Origin: Paracoccaceae bacterium | GTDB taxonomy: Bacteria; Pseudomonadota; Alphaproteobacteria; Rhodobacterales; Rhodobacteraceae | Assembly: GCA_007134805.1 (NCBI GenBank) | Contig: SLKB01000046.1 | Span: forward strand, 1 to 14,215 | Direction: 5' to 3' | DNA length: 14,215 bases | Part shown: positions 7,233-14,215 of the stretch, piece after piece | Numbering within the stretch: position 1 is the first letter of the stretch | How the letters are laid out: each line of letters opens with the position of its first letter | Program-made: the position numbers and the translations under genes | Notes under the pieces: generated by a model | Databases searched by the model: none | Seen by the model: the letters and a program-made list of their open reading frames with translations, nothing else | Told to the model about the DNA's origin: nothing

Positions 7233-8320
7233 TCCTCGAACGCTATGTGATCCGGCGATTGCTGGTCAGCTTCGCCATGGTTGGCGGGGTATTTCTGGGC
7301 ATGCTCCTGTTGCTCGACATGGTCGAGCAATTGCGCCGCCATGCCGAGCGTGAGCCCGGCTTTGGCCAGATCCTGCGCCTGTCGATCCTGAACCTGCCCG
7401 AGGCCTTCTACGAGATCGCGCCGCTTCTGCTGATGCTCTCGGCGATGTGGGTCGGACTGGCCTGGTCGCGCAGTTCCGAACTTGTCGTGGTCCGCGCCGC
7501 CGGCCGGTCGCTCCCACGGCTGATGCTGGTCCCCGGGATCGTTTTCCTGCTGTTCAGCATGGGCTTTGTGGCCGTGATGAACCCGATCGCCGCGGCTTCG
7601 GCGCGTGCCTCTGATCGCGCGCAGGCCGAGTTGCGGGGCAGGCCGCTGGCCGCGGCAGTCGTGCAGGAGGGGCTCTGGCTGCGCCAGGCGGATGCGCTGG
7701 GCCAGAGCGTGATACATGCCGCGCGCGCCGAGGAAACCGGCACGCGCCTTCATGATGCGACCTTTCTGGTCTACGAGGCCGAGAAGGGTCTGACCACCCG
7801 CCTGCATGCCGTGCGCGCGGATCTGCGCCCCGATGGCTGGCTTCTCGAGGATGTGCGCCGCTGGAAGCTCGACGCCGAGAACCCGGAGCACTCGGTCGAG
7901 CGGCTCGCCGTGCTGGCTGTCGCAACTGATCTCACGCCCGAACAGATCCGGGACAGTTTCGCACAGGTGCGCGCGATCCCGCTCAGCCAGCTTCCCGGCT
8001 TCATTGCAGCACTTGAACGGGCGGGTTTCGCAGCGCTCGAGCACCGCATGCGGCTTCACATGGAACTTGCACTGCCGCTGCTGCTGGTGGGCATGATGCT
8101 TCTGGCCTTCGGGCTGAGCGTGCACCACGCGCGCGCAGGTGGCGCAGGACTGCGGGCGCTGAGCACGATCCTCGCGGGCTTCACGCTGTTTTTCCTGCGC
8201 AATTTCGCGCAGGTTCTGGGCGAGACGGGGCAGGTGATGGTCCTCCTCGCCGCCTGGGGGCTGCCGGTTGCCACGATGCTGCTGGCCATCGGGATCCTCC
8301 TCAACCTGGAGGAAGGCTGA
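7229..8320 (+). CDS. lptG: LPS export ABC transporter permease LptG
   Basis: LptG (363 residues) is the second permease of the LptB2FG extractor and resembles LptF in layout. Membrane segments lie at about residues 11-31, 58-78 and 97-118 in the N-terminal half and at about 275-295, 305-325 and 333-357 near the C-terminus. A periplasmic jelly-roll region lies between; its GLWLRQ stretch (about residue 149) is a recognisable family motif. The start is the ATG at 7229-7231 within the lptF stop overlap, giving MILERYVIRRLL, the typical LptG beginning. An upstream extension in the same frame is the lptF shadow. The stop shares one base with the lptD start (TGATG), so lptF, lptG and lptD read as one translationally coupled operon. 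All features look intact. Confidence 0.95.
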   Translation: MILERYVIRRLLVSFAMVGGVFLGMLLLLDMVEQLRRHAEREPGFGQILRLSILNLPEAFYEIAPLLLMLSAMWVGLAWSRSSELVVVRAAGRSLPRLMLVPGIVFLLFSMGFVAVMNPIAAASARASDRAQAELRGRPLAAAVVQEGLWLRQADALGQSVIHAARAEETGTRLHDATFLVYEAEKGLTTRLHAVRADLRPDGWLLEDVRRWKLDAENPEHSVERLAVLAVATDLTPEQIRDSFAQVRAIPLSQLPGFIAALERAGFAALEHRMRLHMELALPLLLVGMMLLAFGLSVHHARAGGAGLRALSTILAGFTLFFLRNFAQVLGETGQVMVLLAAWGLPVATMLLAIGILLNLEEG

Positions 8321-10494
8321 TGCGGCAGATCCTCGCGGGTGTTCTTCTACTCATGATGCTGGCGCTGGCGCCCGCCGCGGCGCAGACCGGCGGGTCGGGC
8401 GCGGACGATATTGCCACGCTGATCGCCGATCGTTTGCGTCTTGACGGGCCGGACCAGCTTGTCGCCGAGGGTAATGTCGAGGTGCTGTTCGGCACAGCCC
8501 GCCTGCGCGCGCAGCGCATCGCATATGATCGTGGAACGGGACGCATCGTGGTCACCGGGCCCTTGACCCTCGATCAGGGGCGCGAGGTCTTGTTCCTCGC
8601 CGAGCAGGCCGAGCTTTCCGACGATCTGCAATCCGGGCTCATCCGGGCGGCGCGGCTGGTGCTCGACGAGCAGTTGCAGATCGCGGCCGCCACGATCAAC
8701 CGGCGCGGTGACCGCTTTACCGAGATGGAAAACATCGTGGCGTCGAGCTGCGAGATCTGCGCGCGCAGCCAGACCCCGCTCTGGGAGATTCGGGCCAGCC
8801 GGGTGATACACGACGAGGAGGAGCTTCAGGTCCGCTTCGAGAATGCGCAATTCCGGTTCCTCGGCGTTCCCATCGCCTACCTTCCGCGCCTGCGCGTGCC
8901 CGATCCGAGGCTGCGGCGCACGACCGGGTTTCTCGGCCCGCAAGCGGTGCTGGACACGGGCCACGGTCTGGGGCTGCGCAGCCCCTATTTCATCGTCCTG
9001 TCGCCGGCGCGCGATCTGACCGTGACCCCGTTTCTCGCCAGCAAGGGGACGCGCGCGCTCGAGCTGCGCTATCGCCAGGCCTTTGCGAACGGACGTCTGG
9101 AATTCGGCGGGCTTGTGGGCCGGGACCAGATTCGCCCGGGCGGGCTGCGCGGTTTCGGCTATGCGACGGGGCAGGTCACTCTGCCCGGCGCGTGGCGGTT
9201 GGGGTTCAACCTCATTCATCCATCGGACCGCCAGCTTCTGGATGACTACAACCGCGGCGAGCCGCGGCTGACCAGTGACATCACGCTCGAACAGGTGCGG
9301 CGGGATCGCTTCATCCGGGTGCAGGCGCTTCAGTTCCGCTCGCTCTTGCGCAGCGATGACAATGCGCTGTTGCCAAATCAGGTCGGTCAGGCAGTGCTGG
9401 AGCAGCGCCGAGACATGGCGGGGGTGGGCGGCGTCTTCGATCTGCGGCTCGAGGCGCATCTGCACCGCCGCGCCCGAGCGCTGCCTCCGAGCCTTCCCGC
9501 CCCGCGCCCCGGGTTCGGGCCGGGCCCGCGCCCGCGCGAGACGGCTCGGGTCAGCCTAGACCTTGGCTGGCGCAACGATGCCGTGCTGCCCGGTGGGGTG
9601 CTGGCCGCGACTGGTGCGCATCTGGGGCTTGATCATGTCACTCTTTGGTCGGCGGATGGCGCCTTCTCGCGCAGCGAAGGGACAGTCACGCCGGCGCTGA
9701 CGGCCGAGCTGCGCTGGCCCCTGATCGCACAGGGGCAAAACGGGGTGACACATGTGATCGAGCCAGTGGGACAAGTGGTCTGGTCGCCCGACCGCAACCC
9801 CGAACTGCCGGTTGACGAAAGCCGCATGCCAGAACTCGATGAAGGCAATCTGTTTCGGCTCAACCGCTTCCCCGCTAATGATGTGCGTGAAAGGGGCCTG
9901 CGTACGAATCTCGGGCTGCGCTGGACGATGACCGACCCGTCTGGCTGGTCGAGCGGACTTGCACTGGGACGGGTCTTCCGGCAGCGGGATCTGGGGCAGT
10001 TCTCGGCCGCCTCGCCATTGGCCGGGGCACGCTCGAACTGGCTTGTCTCGGGCAGTATCGACACTGCAACCGGGCTTTCGCTGAGCAACCGCGCGCTTTT
10101 CGACGATGACCTGGGCCTTGAGCGCACGGCGCTCGAAGTGGACTGGACACGGACCAGCTACAGCCTGTCGACGAGTTTCCTGCGGGTCAGGGCCAATCCG
10201 TTCGAGGACCGCGCGGACCCGGCATCGGAATGGCGCCTTGATGCGAGCCGCGTCTTTGACGATCGCTGGACGGCGCGGATCGGCTGGCGCTATGATGTCG
10301 CTCAGTCGCAGGCCGCGCGCGCGAATTTCGGGCTCGACTACGAGAATGAGTGCCTGCGTGTCGCACTTGGGGTCGAGCGTCAGTTCGCGACCGCCTCACG
10401 CGATACGCCCAGCACCAATCTTGGATTGAACATCGACATTCTGGGTATCGGCGGCAACCCCGGCGCGGCCCGGCGCAGTTGCGCCGCCAACTGA
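8320..10494 (+). CDS. lptD: LPS-assembly protein LptD (outer-membrane translocon)
   Basis: LptD (724 residues) is the outer-membrane barrel that inserts lipopolysaccharide into the outer leaflet. A signal peptide is clear (LLLMMLALAPAAA before Gln22). An LptA/OstA-like periplasmic domain covers about residues 30-140 (LVAEGNVEVLFG, RLRAQRIAYDRGTG, a repeating beta-jelly-roll pattern). The remainder is a beta-barrel with alternating strands, such as SLSTSFLRVRANP and RIGWRYDVAQS. There are exactly four cysteines: Cys144 and Cys147 (SSCEICA, before PLWEIRASRV), Cys678 (ENECLRV) and Cys721 (RRSCAAN). E. coli LptD also has four, paired between N- and C-terminal regions, so an analogous arrangement is likely. 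A proline- and arginine-rich insert at residues 385-407 is probably a surface loop. The stop codon lies inside a small hairpin (10476-10493). LptE is not nearby. Confidence 0.94.
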   Translation: MRQILAGVLLLMMLALAPAAAQTGGSGADDIATLIADRLRLDGPDQLVAEGNVEVLFGTARLRAQRIAYDRGTGRIVVTGPLTLDQGREVLFLAEQAELSDDLQSGLIRAARLVLDEQLQIAAATINRRGDRFTEMENIVASSCEICARSQTPLWEIRASRVIHDEEELQVRFENAQFRFLGVPIAYLPRLRVPDPRLRRTTGFLGPQAVLDTGHGLGLRSPYFIVLSPARDLTVTPFLASKGTRALELRYRQAFANGRLEFGGLVGRDQIRPGGLRGFGYATGQVTLPGAWRLGFNLIHPSDRQLLDDYNRGEPRLTSDITLEQVRRDRFIRVQALQFRSLLRSDDNALLPNQVGQAVLEQRRDMAGVGGVFDLRLEAHLHRRARALPPSLPAPRPGFGPGPRPRETARVSLDLGWRNDAVLPGGVLAATGAHLGLDHVTLWSADGAFSRSEGTVTPALTAELRWPLIAQGQNGVTHVIEPVGQVVWSPDRNPELPVDESRMPELDEGNLFRLNRFPANDVRERGLRTNLGLRWTMTDPSGWSSGLALGRVFRQRDLGQFSAASPLAGARSNWLVSGSIDTATGLSLSNRALFDDDLGLERTALEVDWTRTSYSLSTSFLRVRANPFEDRADPASEWRLDASRVFDDRWTARIGWRYDVAQSQAARANFGLDYENECLRVALGVERQFATASRDTPSTNLGLNIDILGIGGNPGAARRSCAAN

Positions 10495-10513
10495 TCGAAG
10501 CCTCCGCAGCCTG

Positions 10514-10540
10514 ATGACAAGCCCGCGTAAACTGTGTAAT
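10514..10540 (+). promoter_or_regulatory. Candidate internal promoter for surA
   Basis: In the 98-base gap between lptD and surA, ATGACA at 10514-10519 (five of six -35 positions) is followed after 15 bases by TGTAAT at 10535-10540 (five of six -10 positions). Both boxes are good but the spacer is short. If used, surA could be expressed apart from lptFGD as well as by read-through. Confidence 0.38.
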
Positions 10541-10592
10541 CGGAGAGGGCACAGAGAAGCCGCACGCAAGACGACAGAAGGAACGAGCCAAC

Positions 10593-11828
10593 GTGATCCG
10601 CCGACTGATACTCCTCAATCTCGTCCCGCTGGGTATCGTGCTCACGCTGGTCTTGACGACGCTCGGCATGCACCAGGCCGCGGCGCAGGGCCTTTTCGCG
10701 CCCGCGCGCAAGGTCAATGATCGCGTGATCAGCAATTACGATGTCGACCAGCGGATCCGGTTCCTGCAACTGCTGAACGTGCAGGCGACGGACATGCGGC
10801 GCGAAGCACTGGAGCGGCTCACCGAAGAGGCCGTGCAGCGCGACCATGCCCGTCGCCGGGGCATCCGGGCAGAGCCCGATGACATCACCGACGGCATGGC
10901 TGAATTCGCACGCCGCGCAGATCTTTCGACCGACGAATTCATCCGGGTGCTGGGCGAGAACGGGGTCGATCGCGAAAGTTTCGTCTCCTTTGTCGAGGCC
11001 GGAATCCTCTGGCGCAGGATCGTGCAACGGGATTTCCCTGCCCTGGTCGAGGTGACGGACAGCGACGTGAACCGCGCGCGTGATGTCGCAACGATCACCG
11101 GCCGCGAACGCCTGCTGATCTCGGAAATCTTCCTGCCGACGGATCCCGAGTTCGCCGAGGTCGTCGGCCAGATCATTGAGTTGATCGAACAGGTGCGCAC
11201 CGTTGATGAGTTTGCACGCCTTGCGCGTGAATTCTCGCTCGCCGGGTCGCGCGAGCAGGGCGGGCGCGTAGACTGGATCGGAGCCGAGGACCTGCCCGGC
11301 GAAATTTCCGAATTGCTGCGCGGCGCGCGGCAGGGGCAGGTCGTAGGTCCACTCGAACTCGGGGGGGCGATTGCCTATTTCATGCTGCGCGCCCGCGAAA
11401 GCTCCCGCGAAATCCCGCCTGATCGTGTGCGCGTGCGCTACACGTCGCTGTTGATTCCGGCTGCAAGCAGCCCCGAGACGCAGGCCAGGCTCGAGCGCAT
11501 CCGTACCGAGGTGCGCCACTGCGAGGGGCTTGGCCGGTTTGGCGCCGACCTGCCGGAAGAGGCACTGCGCGAGCATGAGGGGTTCGTGCCCGAGATCCCT
11601 GCAGCCGACGCGATGCAGCTTGCACGTCTGGATCGCAACGAGATTTCCACGGACCTTGTGCAGAACAACACGGTGCGGGTGCTGATGCTGTGCTCTCGCG
11701 AATTGCAGACAGACACGACGCCAAGCCGGTCACAGTCGCGCAATGCGCTCTTCGACCGTCGCGTTGGCGCCATGGCGGATGTGCGTTTGCAGGAACTTAT
11801 CGCCGACGCCGAGATCCGCGATTTCTGA
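10593..11828 (+). CDS. surA: Periplasmic chaperone / peptidyl-prolyl isomerase SurA
   Basis: SurA-family proteins (411 residues here) chaperone unfolded outer-membrane proteins, LptD among them, through the periplasm. A signal peptide (LILLNLVPLGIVLTLVLTTL, then HQAAA before Gln32) is followed by a SurA N-terminal domain (about residues 36-165) with the opening VNDRVISNYDVDQRIRFL. One parvulin-type domain follows (about 172-268), visible in LLISEIFLP, EFARLAREFSLAGSREQGG and DWIGAEDLPGEI. A second, degenerate parvulin-like stretch may run from about 280 to 370. The start is a GTG at 10593 with AAGGA at 10578-10582 and 10 bases of spacing. Position directly after lptD supports the role. In E. 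coli and, as I recall, many Rhodobacterales, pdxA and rsmA come next; here surA instead meets convergent pyrE after 59 bases. Confidence 0.88.
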   Translation: MIRRLILLNLVPLGIVLTLVLTTLGMHQAAAQGLFAPARKVNDRVISNYDVDQRIRFLQLLNVQATDMRREALERLTEEAVQRDHARRRGIRAEPDDITDGMAEFARRADLSTDEFIRVLGENGVDRESFVSFVEAGILWRRIVQRDFPALVEVTDSDVNRARDVATITGRERLLISEIFLPTDPEFAEVVGQIIELIEQVRTVDEFARLAREFSLAGSREQGGRVDWIGAEDLPGEISELLRGARQGQVVGPLELGGAIAYFMLRARESSREIPPDRVRVRYTSLLIPAASSPETQARLERIRTEVRHCEGLGRFGADLPEEALREHEGFVPEIPAADAMQLARLDRNEISTDLVQNNTVRVLMLCSRELQTDTTPSRSQSRNALFDRRVGAMADVRLQELIADAEIRDF

Positions 11829-11887
11829 GGCCGCGAGGCTGCAGTGTCGCACTCCGGGCGCGGGTTCAGAGCGTGACGCGCGCCTGC

Positions 11888-12556
11888 TCAGCGCGAAGCC
11901 CAGTCATGCGGGGCGTGCAGGAACGCCTCGACCGACTCGATTGTGGCGGCATCGAAGTCGCCTCGGTCGCGTGCCTCTGAAAGCACATCCCACCAGGTAC
12001 ACAGGTAATGCAGCCGGACGCCATGCTCTGCGAGGCGCGGCTCGGTTTCGGGGAAAATGCCGTAGTAGAAGATGACGGCAGTGTGGCCGCAGGTCGCGCC
12101 GGTCTCGCGGATGGCATCCACGAAGCTCAGCTTCGAGCCGCCATCGGTGGTGAGATCCTCGACCAGAAGCACGCGCTGGCCTTCGCGCATCTCGCCCTCG
12201 ATCCGCGCATTGCGCCCGTAGCCCTTCGGTTTCTTGCGCACATAGGTCATCGGCAAGCCCAGCCGTTCCGCGACAAGTGCCGCGAAGGGGATCCCGGCGG
12301 TCTCACCACCGGCGATATTGTCGAACGCCTCGAAACCGGCATCCTCCAGCACACGGCAGGTCATGAAATCCATCAGCGTGGCCCGGATGCGCGGGAAGCT
12401 GATCAATTTCCGGCAGTCGATATAGGTTGGCGCCTTCAGCCCCGAGGCAAAGGTGAACGGCTCGGTGGCATTGAAATGCACGGCCTTGATGTCCAGAAGC
12501 ATGCGCGCGGTCAGGCGGGCAACAGTCTGGTGGTCGGGGAAGCTGCTGGGGATCAT
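11888..12556 (-). CDS. pyrE: Orotate phosphoribosyltransferase
   Basis: PyrE (222 residues) transfers phosphoribose from PRPP to orotate, making orotidine monophosphate, the fifth step of de novo UMP synthesis in the cytoplasm. The type I phosphoribosyltransferase PRPP-binding motif is plain at residues 129-142 ([14 protein letters not shown]). [18 protein letters not shown] (residues 34-51) is the usual N-terminal signature, and [16 protein letters not shown] (about 106-121) carries the flexible catalytic-loop lysines. Length is normal. The ATG at 12554-12556 lies 10 bases after the pyrC stop, preceded only by a weak AGG, so translation is probably coupled to pyrC. The gene ends convergent with surA; that gap has no strong terminator hairpin that I can see. 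The sequence looks complete. Confidence 0.96.
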   Translation of the reverse strand: MIPSSFPDHQTVARLTARMLLDIKAVHFNATEPFTFASGLKAPTYIDCRKLISFPRIRATLMDFMTCRVLEDAGFEAFDNIAGGETAGIPFAALVAERLGLPMTYVRKKPKGYGRNARIEGEMREGQRVLLVEDLTTDGGSKLSFVDAIRETGATCGHTAVIFYYGIFPETEPRLAEHGVRLHYLCTWWDVLSEARDRGDFDAATIESVEAFLHAPHDWASR

Positions 12557-12566
12557 CGGAGGCCTG

Positions 12567-13598
12567 TCACATCACGCGCCAATAAAGCGGAAAACCGGGA
12601 TCGAAAACAGTCACTGGTCCGGCGCCAGTGCTGATGCGGGCGGGGTAGGTAACGGGGGTGTCGGTCTTTTGCAGGGTCAGCGTCCCGGTGTTGACCGGAA
12701 GGCCGTAGAAGGCCGGGCCATGGCGCGATATGAACCCCTCCAACCGATCGAGCGCGCCGGCATCCTCGAAGACCTGCGCAAGGATCGACAGAGTGTTTGT
12801 TGCCGTGAAACACCCCGCGCACCCGCACGCGCTTTCCTTGTCGCTGTCTGGGTGCGGCGCGCTGTCCGTGCCCAGAAAGAAGCGCGGATCGCCCGAGATC
12901 GCAGCGCGCAGGAGCGCCTTGCGGTGGGTTTCGCGCTTGGCGACCGGAAGGCAGTAGTAATGCGGTTTGATCCCGCCCACGAGGATGTTGTTGCGGTTGA
13001 TGACCAGATGATGCGTGGTGATCGTGGCTCCGAGATCCGTGGGCGCGGTTTCGACATAGGCGACCGCATCGGAGGTGGTGATATGCTCCATGACCACGCG
13101 CAGGCCAGGCGTCGTCCGGCGCATCGGGTCGAGCACCCGCTCGATGAACGCGGCCTCGCGGTCGAAGATGTCGACATCCGGATCGGTGACTTCGCCATGC
13201 GTCAGAAGCGGGATACCCGCCTCGGCCATGACCTCGAGCACCCCGCGCACTTTCGAGAGATCGCGGACGCCGGAGGCAGAGTTTGTCGTGGCCCCGGCCG
13301 GGTAGAGCTTCACGGCAGTGATGATCCCGTCCTCATAGGCCGCGCGCACCTCGGCGGGATCGGTCGTCTCGGTAAGGTAGAGCGTCATCAGCGGGATAAA
13401 GTCGCCGCCCGTCACAGCCATGATCCGCTCGCGATAGGCGCGCGCTTGCGCGCCTGTGACCACCGGCGGCACGAGGTTCGGCATTATGATTGCGCGTGAG
13501 AAATGCCGCGCGGATTCGCCCGCAATCCCCTCCAGCATCGCCCCGTCGCGAAGATGCAGGTGCCAATCATCAGGGCGGGGAAGGGTGAGCCGGTCCAT
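12567..13598 (-). CDS. pyrC: Dihydroorotase (class II type)
   Basis: PyrC (343 residues) is a cytoplasmic zinc hydrolase that cyclises N-carbamoyl-aspartate to dihydroorotate, the third step of pyrimidine synthesis. The amidohydrolase signature is complete. His13 and His15 in [10 protein letters not shown] bind the first metal. Lys97 in [10 protein letters not shown] is the lysine carbamylated in this family. His134 (LLTHGE) and His172 (EHIT) bind the second metal, and Asp245 (FLGTDSAPH) is catalytic. The ESACGCAG stretch follows at about 255-262, as is usual. Length and motif spacing match E. coli-type single-domain dihydroorotases, so this is not an inactive homologue. The ATG at 13596-13598 has no strong ribosome-binding site before it. 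pyrE follows after 10 bases, and an unrelated hydrolase-fold gene lies 65 bases upstream on the same strand. Confidence 0.97.
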   Translation of the reverse strand: MDRLTLPRPDDWHLHLRDGAMLEGIAGESARHFSRAIIMPNLVPPVVTGAQARAYRERIMAVTGGDFIPLMTLYLTETTDPAEVRAAYEDGIITAVKLYPAGATTNSASGVRDLSKVRGVLEVMAEAGIPLLTHGEVTDPDVDIFDREAAFIERVLDPMRRTTPGLRVVMEHITTSDAVAYVETAPTDLGATITTHHLVINRNNILVGGIKPHYYCLPVAKRETHRKALLRAAISGDPRFFLGTDSAPHPDSDKESACGCAGCFTATNTLSILAQVFEDAGALDRLEGFISRHGPAFYGLPVNTGTLTLQKTDTPVTYPARISTGAGPVTVFDPGFPLYWRVM

Positions 13599-13663
13599 GT
13601 TCGGGATCTACACGAAAGCCGCCACGGAGTTCCAGCGCGAATCGACCGAAGCGCGAGGGCTAA

Positions 13664-14215
13664 TCAATCCGTAGCAGCCAGCTGCGGTTTGCGGGTGCGG
13701 CGCGGCGTCAGGGCCATGGCACGTTGCGCGGCGACGACCGTCAGCGCCGGGTGCCCGCCGCGGGCCGCGCGTGCCACCAGATCCTCAAGGTATTCCCGGT
13801 CGGTACGGCGCTTGCGCAAAAGATCATACACGCGTGGCGCGTTCAGCCGGCCGCGCGCCGCCATTTCGATCAGCGGCTCGAGTGCACCGATCCGATCGAG
13901 CCCGAGCGCCGTGTCCCACCCGAGGCGCGGACAGCGGATCACATTGACGAAACTGCGCCGGAAGAGCGTCGCGTGCATCGAGTCATTATGGCGCGATGGG
14001 TCATACAGCACGAAGGCCTGCCCGACTGCATCGAGCATGTCCGGGGCGAACCCGAACCGACTTCTGAAATCGAGCCGCCTTGCATGCGGGAAGCGCTGGT
14101 CCCAGCCCGCGATCACCGGGTTCAACGTGGCTTGCGGTGCGATCGCAAGCACGGTCGCCCCCGGCGCCGCGACGCTCAGCGCGCAGGCCGCATACCCGCC
14201 CATCCCCGACCCGTA
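13664..14215 (-). CDS. Alpha/beta-hydrolase-fold protein (partial, N-terminus outside window)
   Basis: The frame enters at the right edge and ends with TGA at 13664, giving 183 residues of the C-terminal part. The first residues seen are YGSGMGGYAACALS, which fits the G-x-S-x-G nucleophile elbow of alpha/beta hydrolases, followed by a strand (ATVLAIAPQATLNP). Further on, VLYDPSRHNDSMHATLF offers candidate Asp and His residues, although I cannot say which would complete a triad. The last 70 residues look mainly helical (ALEPLIEMAARGRLNAPRVYDLL) and end in a basic tail. An ATG at 14201-14203 is internal: placing the start there would cut the elbow. I do not know the substrate. It lies 65 bases upstream of pyrC on the same strand, so it may share a transcript, but no functional link to pyrimidine synthesis is visible. 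Confidence 0.75.
   Translation of the reverse strand, partial: YGSGMGGYAACALSVAAPGATVLAIAPQATLNPVIAGWDQRFPHARRLDFRSRFGFAPDMLDAVGQAFVLYDPSRHNDSMHATLFRRSFVNVIRCPRLGWDTALGLDRIGALEPLIEMAARGRLNAPRVYDLLRKRRTDREYLEDLVARAARGGHPALTVVAAQRAMALTPRRTRKPQLAATD

Noticed and set aside
6797..8128. A 443-codon minus-strand open frame across lptF and lptG, plus a 327-codon one at 6225-7208
   Set aside because: The products are His/Arg/Gln-rich and low-complexity, and lie opposite well-formed LptF and LptG membrane proteins.
8347..9465. A 372-codon minus-strand open frame opposite lptD
   Set aside because: It is a composition shadow: no start context or recognisable fold, and the plus strand has a complete LptD with signal peptide.
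10476..10493. CAGTTG/CAACTG hairpin over the lptD stop as a terminator
   Set aside because: The stem is only 6 base pairs, includes coding sequence and has no T-run; an attenuator role cannot be supported.
10380..11576. A 398-codon minus-strand open frame spanning the lptD end and surA
   Set aside because: It crosses the lptD-surA boundary antisense and has no domain character; surA is the real gene.
11829..11887. Bidirectional terminator between convergent surA and pyrE
   Set aside because: Only short GCGT/ACGC and GTG/CAC pairings are visible; no stable stem or T-run on either strand.
12453..13499. A 348-codon plus-strand open frame opposite pyrC
   Set aside because: The product is Arg/Gly/Asp-rich without motifs, while the minus strand carries all dihydroorotase metal ligands.

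Overview
The window looks like ordinary core chromosome of an alphaproteobacterium, most probably of the Rhodobacterales. This rests on four things: the high GC content; the protein signatures of AcnA, LptD and SurA; an acnA gene next to a divergent DUF1223 gene; and an lptF-lptG-lptD-surA run. No insertion sequence, phage gene, CRISPR array, tRNA or rRNA is visible. Almost every base belongs to a gene or a short intergenic gap; no gene-free stretch exceeds 300 bases. The longest gaps are about 230 bases on either side of acnA.

Layout. At the left edge a rhomboid-fold membrane protein (minus strand, its C-terminal part outside the window) is divergent from trpS (tryptophanyl-tRNA synthetase). 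trpS runs into a small membrane-anchored protein of unknown function on the minus strand. A 229-base gap with GC-rich stem-loops follows, then acnA (aconitase A, minus). A 232-base gap separates acnA from a divergent DUF1223 secreted thioredoxin-like gene. Next comes a tightly packed plus-strand set: lptF, lptG and lptD overlap by 4 and 1 bases, and surA follows after 98 bases. On the minus strand, convergent with surA, lie pyrC and pyrE (read in that order, 10 bases apart), preceded by the C-terminal half of an alpha/beta-hydrolase-fold protein that runs off the right edge.

How the genes work together. LptF and LptG form the inner-membrane permease that lifts lipopolysaccharide into the periplasm. 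LptD is the outer-membrane translocon that inserts it at the surface, and SurA is the periplasmic chaperone family that helps LptD-type barrels fold, so the block is an LPS-export and outer-membrane-assembly unit. PyrC and PyrE catalyse the third and fifth steps of de novo UMP synthesis. AcnA is the TCA-cycle aconitase.

I did not find a new multi-gene system. The points most worth a second look are: the rhomboid-fold protein, whose catalytic serine and oxyanion asparagine positions are replaced (a likely pseudoprotease); a pair of palindromic boxes exactly 10 bases apart between acnA and the DUF1223 gene; the four-cysteine layout and proline-rich insert of LptD; a degenerate second parvulin-like region in SurA; and the absence of pdxA and rsmA after surA.
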